This document shows, one piece after another, positions 32,623 to 43,351 of a stretch of 64,000 nucleotides of DNA. The notes under the pieces are model-generated. The model made no database searches and had not been told where the DNA came from. It saw only the letters and a list, made by a program, of their open reading frames with translations. The DNA lies in contig NZ_WEGH01000005.1 of NCBI RefSeq assembly GCF_009604375.1, forward strand, positions 558,001-622,000, written 5' to 3'. A program made the translations under genes and the position numbers. Source of the stretch: Actinomadura macrotermitis. GTDB taxonomy: Bacteria; Actinomycetota; Actinomycetes; Streptosporangiales; Streptosporangiaceae. Each line of letters opens with the position of its first letter. Position 1 is the stretch's first letter.

Positions 32623-33744
32623 TCAGGCGGTCGGCGGCGCGGCCGGGGCGTCCATCGCCAGCCGCAGCCGCTCGGCGAAGCTCTCGTGCAGCAGCGGGCC
32701 CCAGGAGTAGTCGCTCGGGACCCGCACCGCCCGGCCGAGCAGGCGCTGGGTCTCGTCCCCGCCGGGGCCGTCGGCGTAGCGGACGGCCAGCAGCGCGTAC
32801 ATGTGGTCCAGCGCGCCGAACGCCTCGCCGGCGAGGGCGGGCAGCGACCCGTCCGCCACCGACTGCTCCAGGACCGGCTCCCACCACAGCCCGGCCGGGT
32901 CGCCCTCGTCGCCGAAGTCGCGCCGCAGCCGGGCCCGGACCTGCCCGGCCACGCCGGGGTCGGCCAGGCCGCGCCGCCACACCTCGCGGGCCTCGGCCTC
33001 GCGGCCGCGCAGCGGCAGCGTGCGCGCGAGCAGCTCGGTCGCCAGCGGCCCGACCTCGGGGTCGGCCGGGCCGGCCAGCGCCGCGCCGAACGCGCCGACC
33101 GCCTGGTCCAGGCAGGCGATGCCGAGGGCGACGGCGAGGCGGGCGTAGGCGTGCGGGGCGGTGTCGCGGTCGATCAGCCGCAACCCGGCGGTGAGGATCC
33201 GGTAGGCGCGGGCGGGGTCGCCGCGCTCCAGCAGCCGCTGGGCGAGGTCGTGCGCGGCGAGCGTGCCGTACTCGGGGTCGCCGGTCGCGACGGCCTGCTC
33301 CCAGTGCTCGCGGGCGGCGTCGAAGTCGCCGGCGTCGTCGTGCAGCCGGGCCAGCGCCAGATGCGCCGGCGGCAGGTAGGCGGGGTTGCCGAAGCCGACC
33401 ACGGCCTGCCAGGCGGCCCCGGCCTCGTCGCGCTCGCCGGCCCGCTCATGGGTGAGGGCGAGGTGGTAGGCGGCGCGCGGCCCGTACTCGGGATCGCCGG
33501 TGGCGATGGCCTGGCGGTCGGCCTCGCGGGCGGCCGCCACGTCGCCGCCGTCGTCCAGCACGACGGCCAGGCCGAGCGCGGCCCGCGCCCGGTAGGGGGT
33601 GTCGCCGAGGGCGAGCACCTGCCGGAACAGGCCGGCGGCGCGGGCCGGCTCTCCGTCCTCGGCGAGCCGGCGGGCCCGCTCGCACAGCCGGGCCGGGTCG
33701 TCGCCGCGCACCGCGGGGGGCGCCGTCTCAGGCGTTTCGCTCAT
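32623..33744 (-). CDS. TPR-repeat protein
   Basis: This 373-residue protein is built from roughly nine 34-36-residue TPR/Sel1-like repeats, of which several are near copies (DPEYGPRAAYHLALTHERAG, NPAYLPPAHLALARLHDDAG, DPEYGTLAAHDLAQRLLERG). The last 60 residues (FGALDHMYALLAVRYADG...) are less repetitive. No enzyme or DNA-binding domain is present, so it is probably a scaffold. ATG at 33744 (MSETPETAPP) is preferred to a GTG 30 codons upstream, because the added residues look non-coding. Confidence 0.75.
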   Translation of the reverse strand: MSETPETAPPAVRGDDPARLCERARRLAEDGEPARAAGLFRQVLALGDTPYRARAALGLAVVLDDGGDVAAAREADRQAIATGDPEYGPRAAYHLALTHERAGERDEAGAAWQAVVGFGNPAYLPPAHLALARLHDDAGDFDAAREHWEQAVATGDPEYGTLAAHDLAQRLLERGDPARAYRILTAGLRLIDRDTAPHAYARLAVALGIACLDQAVGAFGAALAGPADPEVGPLATELLARTLPLRGREAEAREVWRRGLADPGVAGQVRARLRRDFGDEGDPAGLWWEPVLEQSVADGSLPALAGEAFGALDHMYALLAVRYADGPGGDETQRLLGRAVRVPSDYSWGPLLHESFAERLRLAMDAPAAPPTA

Positions 33745-33904
33745 CGCTCTGCTGCCCTCTGGGGGTTCGGGGTCCGCCCCGAGCCTAGCGACCCGGCCCT
33801 CCCCCGTCCCGGCACGACACCCCGCGTTCCGCACCCAAGATCATGACCGCTTCCGGCCCGCTGCCTTTACGTTGTAGATCACGAGAGGCGGGCCGGAAAC
33901 GGCC

Positions 33905-33932
33905 CTGCCGGGCGCCGCACGGCGCCCGGCAG
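33905..33932. terminator. 12-bp GC hairpin
   Basis: Perfect arms CTGCCGGGCGCC and GGCGCCCGGCAG with a GCAC tetraloop. It stands between the gcvP end and the TPR gene promoter and may be a second terminator insulating the two. Confidence 0.5.
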
Positions 33933-34006
33933 GTCTTCAGGCTCGTCTGGCGACGCCGGAGGCGGGCCCCGCCCAGGTCCGGTCGCGAAGCGATGCGCAC
34001 CCGCTC

Positions 34007-34056
34007 CGAGCACGGTCAAGGGACGAGCCGCCGGGCGAGTCCCTTGACCGTGCTCG
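34007..34056 (-). terminator. 18-bp hairpin terminator after gcvP
   Basis: Perfect 18-bp arms starting CGAGCACGGTCAAGGGAC around a 14-base loop, 12 bases after the gcvP stop. There is no T tract, but the stem is the longest perfect one outside the sigma-factor terminator. Confidence 0.65.
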
Positions 34057-34068
34057 AACGAACGCGGA

Positions 34069-36948
<2,880 letters not shown>

Positions 36949-37510
36949 CTTGGAGGAGCCTCCTGGGCTGCTGCGGTCGCCTAGGGCGCCGGGGACCCGT
37001 GGCGGGTCTCCGGCCGTCTCCCCCTCTGTCATCGGCACCTGAGAGCTTCACCCGCCGGGAGCGGGGTTTCCCCTTCGGTGAGCCGCCGCGCCCTCCGGTG
37101 GAGGGGACGGCGCCTGCTTTCCAGAGGTGCCTCGCCCGAGCGGTCCTTTTGCCTGAGAGGTTCCGGGGAGGTTGCCCCTTCGGCGTCCCACGCTGGGTGC
37201 GTGGGATCTCTCCCGCACAGGGTCGACGGCTGTCCTACCGGGAACTGTATCCAATGGACGGCGCAAACGATCGCGGCGGCCCCCGGCGGGCGCCGAACGC
37301 GCGGCCCCGGCCCGCCCCCTGCCGGGCGGGCGCGGGCCGGTGAGTACGATATCCACAGCTCACGGACACGGGGACGGGCCGCGGGCGCGGGGCGGAAGGA
37401 CATGGGCGCGGGGTGCAAGGCGTGCGGGCACGGTTCCCCGGGCGCCCTCGACGGGGCGCGGCCGGGTCTGCGACGCTGATCTCGATGAGCGGTCCGGACG
37501 GCGGTGCGCA
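36949..37510. other. gcvP leader and divergent upstream region
   Basis: 562 bases between gcvP and the flippase-like gene. The half next to gcvP is the glycine riboswitch (37021-37222) plus a 72-base spacer with the ribosome site. The other half, 37223-37510, is GC-rich and must hold both divergent promoters; no hexamer pair is convincing. No ORF is supported. Confidence 0.6.
37021..37222 (-). ncRNA. Tandem glycine riboswitch controlling gcvP
   Basis: Read on the minus strand, aptamer 1 (about 37220-37141) begins GCGGGAGAGATCC and continues GCCGAAGGGGCAAC and CCTCTCAGGCAAAAGGACCG. Aptamer 2 (about 37134-37021) has CCTCTGGAAAGC, CACCGAAGGGGAAAC and GAAGCTCTCAGGTGCC, ending in GATGACAGAGGGG. 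Both conserved cores (CCGAAGGGGNAA and CTCTCAGG) and the short linker of the cooperative tandem class are present. It is 72 bases from the gcvP start, where it would turn on expression when glycine binds. Confidence 0.95.
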
Positions 37511-39985
37511 GTGACGCAGGCGGGCGACACCACGGTGCGTCCCGGGCGGCCCGGCGCGGCCGCCGCGGGCGGCGTGCCCGTGGACGAGCCGCCCCGCCCC
37601 GACCGGATCCGCCGCCCCTCCGACGCGTTCCGCTTCGCCGCGGCGATCATCGGCCTGGCCGCGGTGCTGCTGCTCGTGTCGATCGCCCAGCAGACCACGC
37701 ACGGCCTGCAGACCGACATCACCGAGGGCACCGCGCACGCCCCGCGGCTGCTGCTCTACCTGGCCACGCTGGCCTCCAGCTTCGGCGTGCTGGCGGTGCC
37801 GGTCGCCTTCGCCGCCGAGCGCCTGTTCCACAAGGACGGCATGCGGGTCGCGATCGCGCTGCTGGCCGCGGTGATCGCGTTCGTGGTGACGCTGGTGCTG
37901 GACGACTGGGTGGTGCCGGCCGCGCCCGGCGGGGTGCTGGACTCCCTCATCTGGGGCGGCACCCGCACCGCGCCCGCGCACGTCGACATCGCGCCGGTGA
38001 TCGCGTTCGTCACCGCCGTCGGGATGGCCGGCCGGCCGCGCTGGCAGATCGCGACCTGGTCGATGATCGGGCTGACCGCGCTGACCGGCCTCACCGCCTC
38101 CTACGCCTCGGTCTCGGCGCTCGCCGCCACCTACTTCCTCGGCCGCGCCATCGGGCACGGCGTGCGGTACGCCGTCGGCACCCCCAACCCGCGCCCGCCC
38201 GGCACCGCCGTCATGGCCGCCCTGGAGCGGCTCGGGCTGCGCCCGGTGCGCGCCCGGATGCTGCCCGGCGGCGCCGAGGCCGACCGCCACTACGGCGTCG
38301 CGGTCGCGCACGCCCCCGGCGCCGCGCCGGTGGACGCGACCGGCGCCGCCCTGCCGCCCGGCGAGTGGCAGCTGGACGTCAGCGTGCTGGACCGCGACGC
38401 CCAGAGCGCCGGGCTGCTCTACCGGATGTGGCGCCTGGCCCGGTTCCGCGAGGCCACGCCGGGGCGGGCGCTGCGCTCGCTGCGCCGCTCGCTGGAGCAG
38501 GAGTCGCTGACCGCCTACGCGGTGGCCGCCGCCGGCGCCCGCACGCCCCGGCTGACCGCCGTCTCCGACGTCGGCACCGAGGCGGCGCTGCTGGCGTTCG
38601 AGTACGTGCCGGGCCGCCGGCTGGGCGAGCTGCCGCCCAACGAGATCACCGACGAGCTGCTCACCGACGTGTGGCGCCAGCTGCAGTGCCTGCAGCACGC
38701 CCGGCTCGCCCACCACCGGCTGGAGGGCGAGGCGGTCCTGGTCACCGACACCGGCCGGGCCTGCCTGGTGGACCTGGGGGGCGGCGAGATCGCCGCCGGC
38801 GACCTGGCGCTGCGGCTGGACGTGGCGCAGCTGCTCACCACCCTCGCGCTGCGGATCGGACCCGAGCGGGCCGTCGCCACCGCCGCCGCCGTGCTCGGCG
38901 AGCAGACCCTGGCGGGCGTGGTGCCGCTGCTGCAGCGGGTGGCGCTGTCGCGCAACACCCGCGCCGCGCTCCGCCACGACAAGGACCTGCTGACCCGCAT
39001 CCGCGAGCAGATCGTCCGGCTGGAGCCCGAGATCGAGGCGGCGCCGGTCCGGCTGGAGCGGTTCCGGCCGCGCACGATCGTCAGCATCATCGCGCTCAGC
39101 TTCGCCGCCTACATCGTCATCCCGCAGATCGGCAGCATCGACCTGGTGCGCCTGGCCTCCACCGCGCAGTGGTGGTGGGTGCTGACCGCCCTCGCCGCCT
39201 CCGGCGTCACCTACCTGGCGGCCGCGCTGATGCTGATGGGGTTCGTGCCCGAGCGGCTGCCGCTCGGGCGGACCGTGCTGGTGCAGATCGCCGCGTCGTT
39301 CGTGAAGCTGGTCGCGCCCGCCGCGGTCGGCGGCGTGGCGATCAACACCCGCTACCTGCAGCGCTCGGGCGTGCGGCCGGGGCCGGCGGTGGCCAGCGTC
39401 GGCGCCTCCCAGCTGATGGGCATGGTCACCCACATCCTGCTGCTGATCGTGTTCGGCTTCGTCACCGGGTCCACCCGCACCGCGACCAAGGACCTGGCGC
39501 CGTCCCGCACCATCGTGATCGTGCTGCTGGCGCTCGCGGTGCTCGCCTCGGCCGCGCTCGCCGTCCGCCGGGTCCGGCGGGTCGTCACCACCCGGCTGAG
39601 GAGCATGTTCTCCGGCGTCGTGCCGCGGCTGGTGGACGTGCTGCAGTCGCCGCGCAAGCTGTGCACCGGGCTGGGCGGCACGCTGCTGCTCACCGTCGCC
39701 TTCGTGGTCTGCCTGGACGCCTCGGTGCGCGCCTTCGGCGGCTCGCTGCCCTGGACGACGGTCGTGGTGGTCTTCCTCACCGCCAACGCGCTCGGCTCGG
39801 CCGCGCCGACCCCCGGCGGCCTCGGCGCCGTCGAGGGCGCACTGACGCTGGCCCTGACGATCTCGGGGCTGACCGCGGAGACCGCGACCTCGGCGGTGCT
39901 GCTGTTCCGGCTGCTGACGCTGTGGCTGCCGGTGCTGCCCGGCTGGGCCGCGTTCACCTATCTGCAGCGCAAGGAGGCCATCTGA
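37511..39985 (+). CDS. Flippase-like/lysylphosphatidylglycerol synthase TM-domain protein with kinase-like middle domain
   Basis: This is an 824-residue membrane protein. Six or so N-terminal helices (residues 38-225; FAAAIIGLAAVLLLVSIAQ, LYLATLASSFGVLAVPVAFAAERL) precede a soluble, aminoglycoside-kinase-like region (about 250-500) with TEAALLAFEYVPGRRLGEL and CLVDLGGGEIAAGDLALRLDVAQLL, matching a brake-hinge and DLG-like motif. Residues 522-824 form the UPF0104 (YbhN/AglD/MprF-like) eight-helix domain ending in GLGAVEGALTLALTISGL...LLTLWLPVLPGWAAF. No aminoacyl transferase domain is present, so it is more likely a lipid flippase or transporter. GTG start at 37511. Confidence 0.8.
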   Translation: MTQAGDTTVRPGRPGAAAAGGVPVDEPPRPDRIRRPSDAFRFAAAIIGLAAVLLLVSIAQQTTHGLQTDITEGTAHAPRLLLYLATLASSFGVLAVPVAFAAERLFHKDGMRVAIALLAAVIAFVVTLVLDDWVVPAAPGGVLDSLIWGGTRTAPAHVDIAPVIAFVTAVGMAGRPRWQIATWSMIGLTALTGLTASYASVSALAATYFLGRAIGHGVRYAVGTPNPRPPGTAVMAALERLGLRPVRARMLPGGAEADRHYGVAVAHAPGAAPVDATGAALPPGEWQLDVSVLDRDAQSAGLLYRMWRLARFREATPGRALRSLRRSLEQESLTAYAVAAAGARTPRLTAVSDVGTEAALLAFEYVPGRRLGELPPNEITDELLTDVWRQLQCLQHARLAHHRLEGEAVLVTDTGRACLVDLGGGEIAAGDLALRLDVAQLLTTLALRIGPERAVATAAAVLGEQTLAGVVPLLQRVALSRNTRAALRHDKDLLTRIREQIVRLEPEIEAAPVRLERFRPRTIVSIIALSFAAYIVIPQIGSIDLVRLASTAQWWWVLTALAASGVTYLAAALMLMGFVPERLPLGRTVLVQIAASFVKLVAPAAVGGVAINTRYLQRSGVRPGPAVASVGASQLMGMVTHILLLIVFGFVTGSTRTATKDLAPSRTIVIVLLALAVLASAALAVRRVRRVVTTRLRSMFSGVVPRLVDVLQSPRKLCTGLGGTLLLTVAFVVCLDASVRAFGGSLPWTTVVVVFLTANALGSAAPTPGGLGAVEGALTLALTISGLTAETATSAVLLFRLLTLWLPVLPGWAAFTYLQRKEAI

Positions 39986-40092
39986 GGGCCGGGATGGGTC
40001 TGCCGTGGGATGGATACTGCCGGGGAGGGCGCGTCGCGCGCGGGCGGTGGTCTCAGGCAGGGGGTGGAGGGGTGGAGCGGCGGGGAGGCCGG

Positions 40093-40695
40093 TCAGCCGG
40101 TCTTGCGGGCGCGGCGGCGGCCGGCGAGCTCGTCGTGGGGGTGTGATCCGTCGCAGTCCTCGTCGGCCGCGCGTTCGGCGGGCAGCTCCGCCAGGCTGCC
40201 CTCCACCTCCTGCCAGACGCGGCCGAGCGCTATGCCGAAGACCCCCTGGCCGCCCTGCAGCAGGTCCACCACCTCGTCGGCGGAGGTGCACTCGTAGACG
40301 CTCACCCCGTCGCTCATCAAGGTGATCTGGGCCAGGTCCTGGACGCCGCGGTCGTGCAGGTGCGTCACCGCGGTGCGGATCTGCTGCAGCGAGACGCCGG
40401 TGTCCAGCAGCCGCTTGACGACCTTCAGCACCAGGATGTCGCGGAAGCCGTAGAGGCGCTGGCTGCCCGAGCCGTGGGCGGCGCGCACGCTCGGGGCGAC
40501 CAGGCCGGTGCGGGCCCAGTAGTCCAGCTGCCGGTAGGTGATGCCCGCCGCCGTGCACGCGGTCGGCCCGCGGTAGCCGACGTCCTCGGGCGGCGCCGAC
40601 ACCCGGGCGTCGAAGAGCAGCCCCTGCTCACCGGCGCGGCGGGACGCCACGCGCCGTTCGGGGGTCGCCTTGCCCTCGCCGCTGCTCACCGCCAC
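40093..40695 (-). CDS. MerR-family regulator (Rv1830-like)
   Basis: This 200-residue regulator has a MerR helix-turn-helix in residues 44-110 (YRGPTACTAAGITYRQLDYWARTGLVAPS...SQRLYGFRDILVLKVVKRLLDTGVSLQQIRTAV). There are no effector cysteines of the metal-sensing type. The place next to a DUF151 nuclease, a second MerR and an FHA protein matches the mycobacterial Rv1827-Rv1830 group, where the homologue is linked to cell-division control. A promoter-like TTGACC-N17-TACCGT lies upstream (40774-40802). Confidence 0.88.
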   Translation of the reverse strand: MAVSSGEGKATPERRVASRRAGEQGLLFDARVSAPPEDVGYRGPTACTAAGITYRQLDYWARTGLVAPSVRAAHGSGSQRLYGFRDILVLKVVKRLLDTGVSLQQIRTAVTHLHDRGVQDLAQITLMSDGVSVYECTSADEVVDLLQGGQGVFGIALGRVWQEVEGSLAELPAERAADEDCDGSHPHDELAGRRRARKTG

Positions 40696-41039
40696 GCGGA
40701 CCTCCGGCTTCTATCAGCCCGCCGCGCTCCGTCAAGGGGGTTCGACGGATTACGCCACGGGTGTTCCACCAGCACGGTAGGTGCCGGTCAGGGTGTGGTC
40801 AACGTTCGTCGTCGGCGCGTCGCATGCCCGGATGAACCGGCTTCACGTGGGCAAACTGCGCACCTTCGCTCTCAGGGACTCCTACCCCGGTCGTCACCCG
40901 CCGGAAACGGCCCGGCCGTCGCCAATGCAAGAACACTCATATCGGGGCATAAACGTGCATACCCGGACGCCAGGGGGCGGCATCGTGCCTGGCCGGCGCG
41001 GCGCGCCGGGACGGCGCGGCCCACCGGGGGCGGGGGCCG
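40696..41039. other. Gene-free stretch between MerR and DUF151 genes
   Basis: 344 bases. Near the MerR gene it carries a good promoter match on the minus strand (listed separately). A less GC-rich patch at 40920-40970 is visible. No operator, terminator with a convincing stem, or ORF was recognised. Confidence 0.45.
40774..40802 (-). promoter_or_regulatory. Candidate promoter of the Rv1830-like MerR gene
   Basis: On the minus strand TTGACC (40802-40797), 17 bases, then TACCGT (40779-40774). The -10 fits the actinobacterial TANNNT pattern. It would start transcription about 70 bases before the GTG/ATG at 40695. Confidence 0.5.
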
Positions 41040-41513
41040 TCACGAACCCGCGCGGCCGAAGTCCTCCGGGGTGATGTTGTCCAGGAACTCCCGGAACTTC
41101 TCGACCTCGTCCTCCTGTTCGTCGGGAATCGCGACGCCCGCCTCCTCCAGCACGTCCTCCCCCGCGAAGATGGTCGCGCCGGTGCGCAGCGCGAGCGCGA
41201 TCGAGTCCGAGGGCCGGGCGCTCACCTCGACGCCGTTGGAGAACACCAGGTCGGCGAAGAAGATGCCCTCGCGCAGCGCGGTGATGTTGACCGCGCGCAA
41301 CTGCACGCCGAGCGCGTCCAGCACATCGCGGAACAGGTCGTGGGTGAGGGGGCGCGCGGGCAGCACGCCCTGCTGGGCGAAGGCGATCGCGGTCGCTTCG
41401 ACCGCCCCGATCCAGATGGGGAGATAACGGTCCCCGCCCGACTCCTTCAACAGGACGATCGGCTGATTGGAGGGCATCTCGACCCGGACGCCGACGACCT
41501 CCATCTGCTTCAC
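41040..41513 (-). CDS. DUF151 bifunctional nuclease-type protein (Rv1829-like)
   Basis: This 157-residue protein of the bifunctional nuclease family shows MEVVGVRVEMPSNQPIVLLKESGGDRYLPIWIGAVEATAIA and the long conserved RPLTHDLFRDVLDALG, ending VSARPSDSIALALRTGATIFAGEDVLEEA. The family has RNase/DNase activity in plants, but its bacterial role is unclear. The GTG at 41513 has GGGAG six bases upstream. It lies between two MerR regulators, as in mycobacteria. Confidence 0.92.
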   Translation of the reverse strand: MKQMEVVGVRVEMPSNQPIVLLKESGGDRYLPIWIGAVEATAIAFAQQGVLPARPLTHDLFRDVLDALGVQLRAVNITALREGIFFADLVFSNGVEVSARPSDSIALALRTGATIFAGEDVLEEAGVAIPDEQEDEVEKFREFLDNITPEDFGRAGS

Positions 41514-41738
41514 AGCGGCTCCCTGCTGGTCCTCGACTTATCGATTCACCGTGCTGCTCGATCACCGTGCGCGCGGGGCCGGTCCCCACCCGTCCCTGTA
41601 GCCAACGTACACCCAGGGGCGGACGGCGGTGCGGGGCGGCGGGCGAGCAAATGCCCGCGCGCCCTCACGGGCCGCCCCGCGGGCCCGCCATCGCAGGCCC
41701 GCCGCCACGGGCCCGCCGCCAACGGGCCGCCCGGCGGA

Positions 41739-42452
41739 TCAGCGGTCCAGGCTTTCGCGCAGGCCCGCCTCGACCAGCGCGGCGTGCAGCCCGACCGCCA
41801 GCTCGGCGATCCGGCGGGCGGTCTCGGCGGCCTCCTCGTGCGCGCCGGGGCTGCGGCGGCGCAGGGCGGGCGCCACGACCTGCTCGATGAGGCCGACCTG
41901 CCGGTCCGCGGCGGCCTTGACCGCGCGCAGGTTGCGGGGCTGCAGCCCGTGCTCGCCGAGCGCGGCGACGGTGCGCGCGATGGTGAGGGCGTCGCCGTCG
42001 TAGTACTGGCCGGCCCGCCGGACCAGGCCGTAGCCCTCCAGCTCGGCCAGCAGGTCCTCGTCGATGCCGGCGCCGTCCAGCAGCTGGCGGCGGGTGAGGC
42101 GCACCGCGGGCTCGGGCGCGGCCGAGTCGGCGGCGACCAGGGTGCGCGGGCCGCGCGGCGGGGCGGCCGCGCCGAGCGGCGGCACCGGCTCGCCGCGGTC
42201 CGCCGCCTGCAGGTGCTGCCTGATCACCCGCAGCGGCAGGTAGTGGTCGCGCTGGGCGGCCAGGATGAAGCGCAGCCGCGCCACCTCGGCCTCACCGAAC
42301 TTGCGGTACCCCGACGGGCTGCGCTGCGGCTCGATCAGGCCGGCGGTCTCCAGGAACCTGATCTTGGAGACGGTGATGTCCGGGAACTCCGCCCGGAGCA
42401 GCGCCAGGACGTCCCCGATCGTCATCAGGGCGCCGGCCGGCTGCGCGTTCAT
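41739..42452 (-). CDS. MerR-family cell-division regulator, FtsR-like (Rv1828-like)
   Basis: This 237-residue protein has a MerR DNA-binding domain at residues 9-75 (MTIGDVLALLRAEFPDITVSKIRFLETAGLIEPQRSPSGYRKFGEAEVARLRFILAAQRD). The YLPLRVIRQHLQ linker is followed by a C-terminal regulatory domain with LTRRQLLDGAGIDEDLLAELEGYGLV, the arrangement of Corynebacterium FtsR and Rv1828. FtsR activates ftsZ in corynebacteria; that role here is inference. The FHA gene is immediately upstream. Confidence 0.9.
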   Translation of the reverse strand: MNAQPAGALMTIGDVLALLRAEFPDITVSKIRFLETAGLIEPQRSPSGYRKFGEAEVARLRFILAAQRDHYLPLRVIRQHLQAADRGEPVPPLGAAAPPRGPRTLVAADSAAPEPAVRLTRRQLLDGAGIDEDLLAELEGYGLVRRAGQYYDGDALTIARTVAALGEHGLQPRNLRAVKAAADRQVGLIEQVVAPALRRRSPGAHEEAAETARRIAELAVGLHAALVEAGLRESLDR

Positions 42453-42517
42453 GCCCCTCCCCTCGTCGCCGCGTGCGTCCGGTCCGGGCCCGCCCCGGCG
42501 GGGGGCGGGCCGCCGGG

Positions 42518-43060
42518 TCAGCCGTGCTGCGGGTTGGTCAGGAACACCAGCCGGAACTTGCCGATCTGCACCTCGTCGCCGCCCGACAGGCCGGCCTGGT
42601 CGATGCGCTGGCGGTTGACGTAGGTGCCGTTCAGGCTGCCCACGTCGCGGACCGAGAAGGTGCCGCCCTGGCGGGCGAACTCGGCGTGCCGGCGGGACAC
42701 CGTCACGTCGTCCAGGAAGATGTCGCTCTCGGGGTGGCGGCCCGCCGAGGTGCGGTCCTTGTCCAGCAGGAAGCGGCTCCCGGCGTTCGGCCCGCGCTTG
42801 ACCACCAGCAGGGCGGTGCCGGGCGGCAGCGCCTCCACCGCGACCTGGTCGGCGCCCGGCTGGTCGGCCTCGCCGCCCTGGCCGTCGGCCTCCAGGGCCT
42901 CGAAGCCGCCGATCGAGATCGTGGACGTGGACTCGCCCGGGGACTCCCGGGGAGGCAAAGGCTGCTGGCCACTGCGGCCCAGCGGAGTCCCGCAGTTGGA
43001 ACAGAAGCGGGCATCATCCGGGTTGGCGTGACCGCACTGCGTGCAGTAGACGCTCGGCAT
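42518..43060 (-). CDS. FHA-domain protein, GarA/OdhI-like
   Basis: This is a 180-residue protein. Residues 5-24 form a zinc ribbon (CTQCGHAN...FCSNCG), as in streptomycete GarA homologues. A flexible part carries ESTSTISIGGFEAL (about residues 43-55), which corresponds to the ETT phosphorylation motif used by Ser/Thr kinases. The C-terminal FHA domain (about 85-175) has the phosphothreonine-binding GRHPESDIFL, VSRRHAEF and LNGTYVN. GarA/OdhI inhibit 2-oxoglutarate dehydrogenase in the unphosphorylated form. A good promoter match lies at 43212-43241. Confidence 0.92.
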   Translation of the reverse strand: MPSVYCTQCGHANPDDARFCSNCGTPLGRSGQQPLPPRESPGESTSTISIGGFEALEADGQGGEADQPGADQVAVEALPPGTALLVVKRGPNAGSRFLLDKDRTSAGRHPESDIFLDDVTVSRRHAEFARQGGTFSVRDVGSLNGTYVNRQRIDQAGLSGGDEVQIGKFRLVFLTNPQHG

Positions 43061-43211
43061 AGATCGGCTCGGCCTCCTACCATCGGTGTGCCACCGGCCG
43101 CTCGCCCTCGCGGGGAGCCGCCTGCGTCACGCGCATCGTTCTACCAACCCACGCCGGGGGACCCGCCCCCGAAGGCGGTCCGGCCACCGCCTGCAACAGG
43201 ACGGTCGCCGC

Positions 43212-43241
43212 AACTTACGCGGGTAGTGCCCGGGGGGTCAA
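43212..43241 (-). promoter_or_regulatory. Candidate promoter of the GarA-like gene
   Basis: On the minus strand TTGACC (43241-43236), 18 bases, then TAAGTT (43217-43212). Both boxes fit the actinobacterial housekeeping pattern. It would serve the GarA - FtsR - DUF151 series, about 145 bases before the first start codon. Confidence 0.5.
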
Positions 43242-43351
43242 CCGGAACGGTCGGCCGGCTGCCCCCAAGCTACCTCCGTCAATGATCGCAGGTCTACGCC
43301 GCCGCGCGGACCGGGCCCCGGCGATCGGCCCCCGGCCTGGGCGGACGCCGC

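Larger units (their letters stand above)
33745..34068. other. Gene-free stretch with two strong hairpins
   Basis: 324 bases between the TPR gene start and the gcvP stop. It holds the weak fifth match to the 17-bp palindrome (33864-33880, CCTTTAC-GTT-GTAGATC), a 12-bp hairpin (33905-33932) and an 18-bp hairpin (34007-34056). No ORF with coding character was seen. Confidence 0.5.

Noticed and set aside
37235..40558. Long minus-strand open frame opposite the flippase-like gene
   Set aside because: It is a low-complexity Gly/Arg/Gln product without motifs, opposite a gene with clear membrane helices and known domains.
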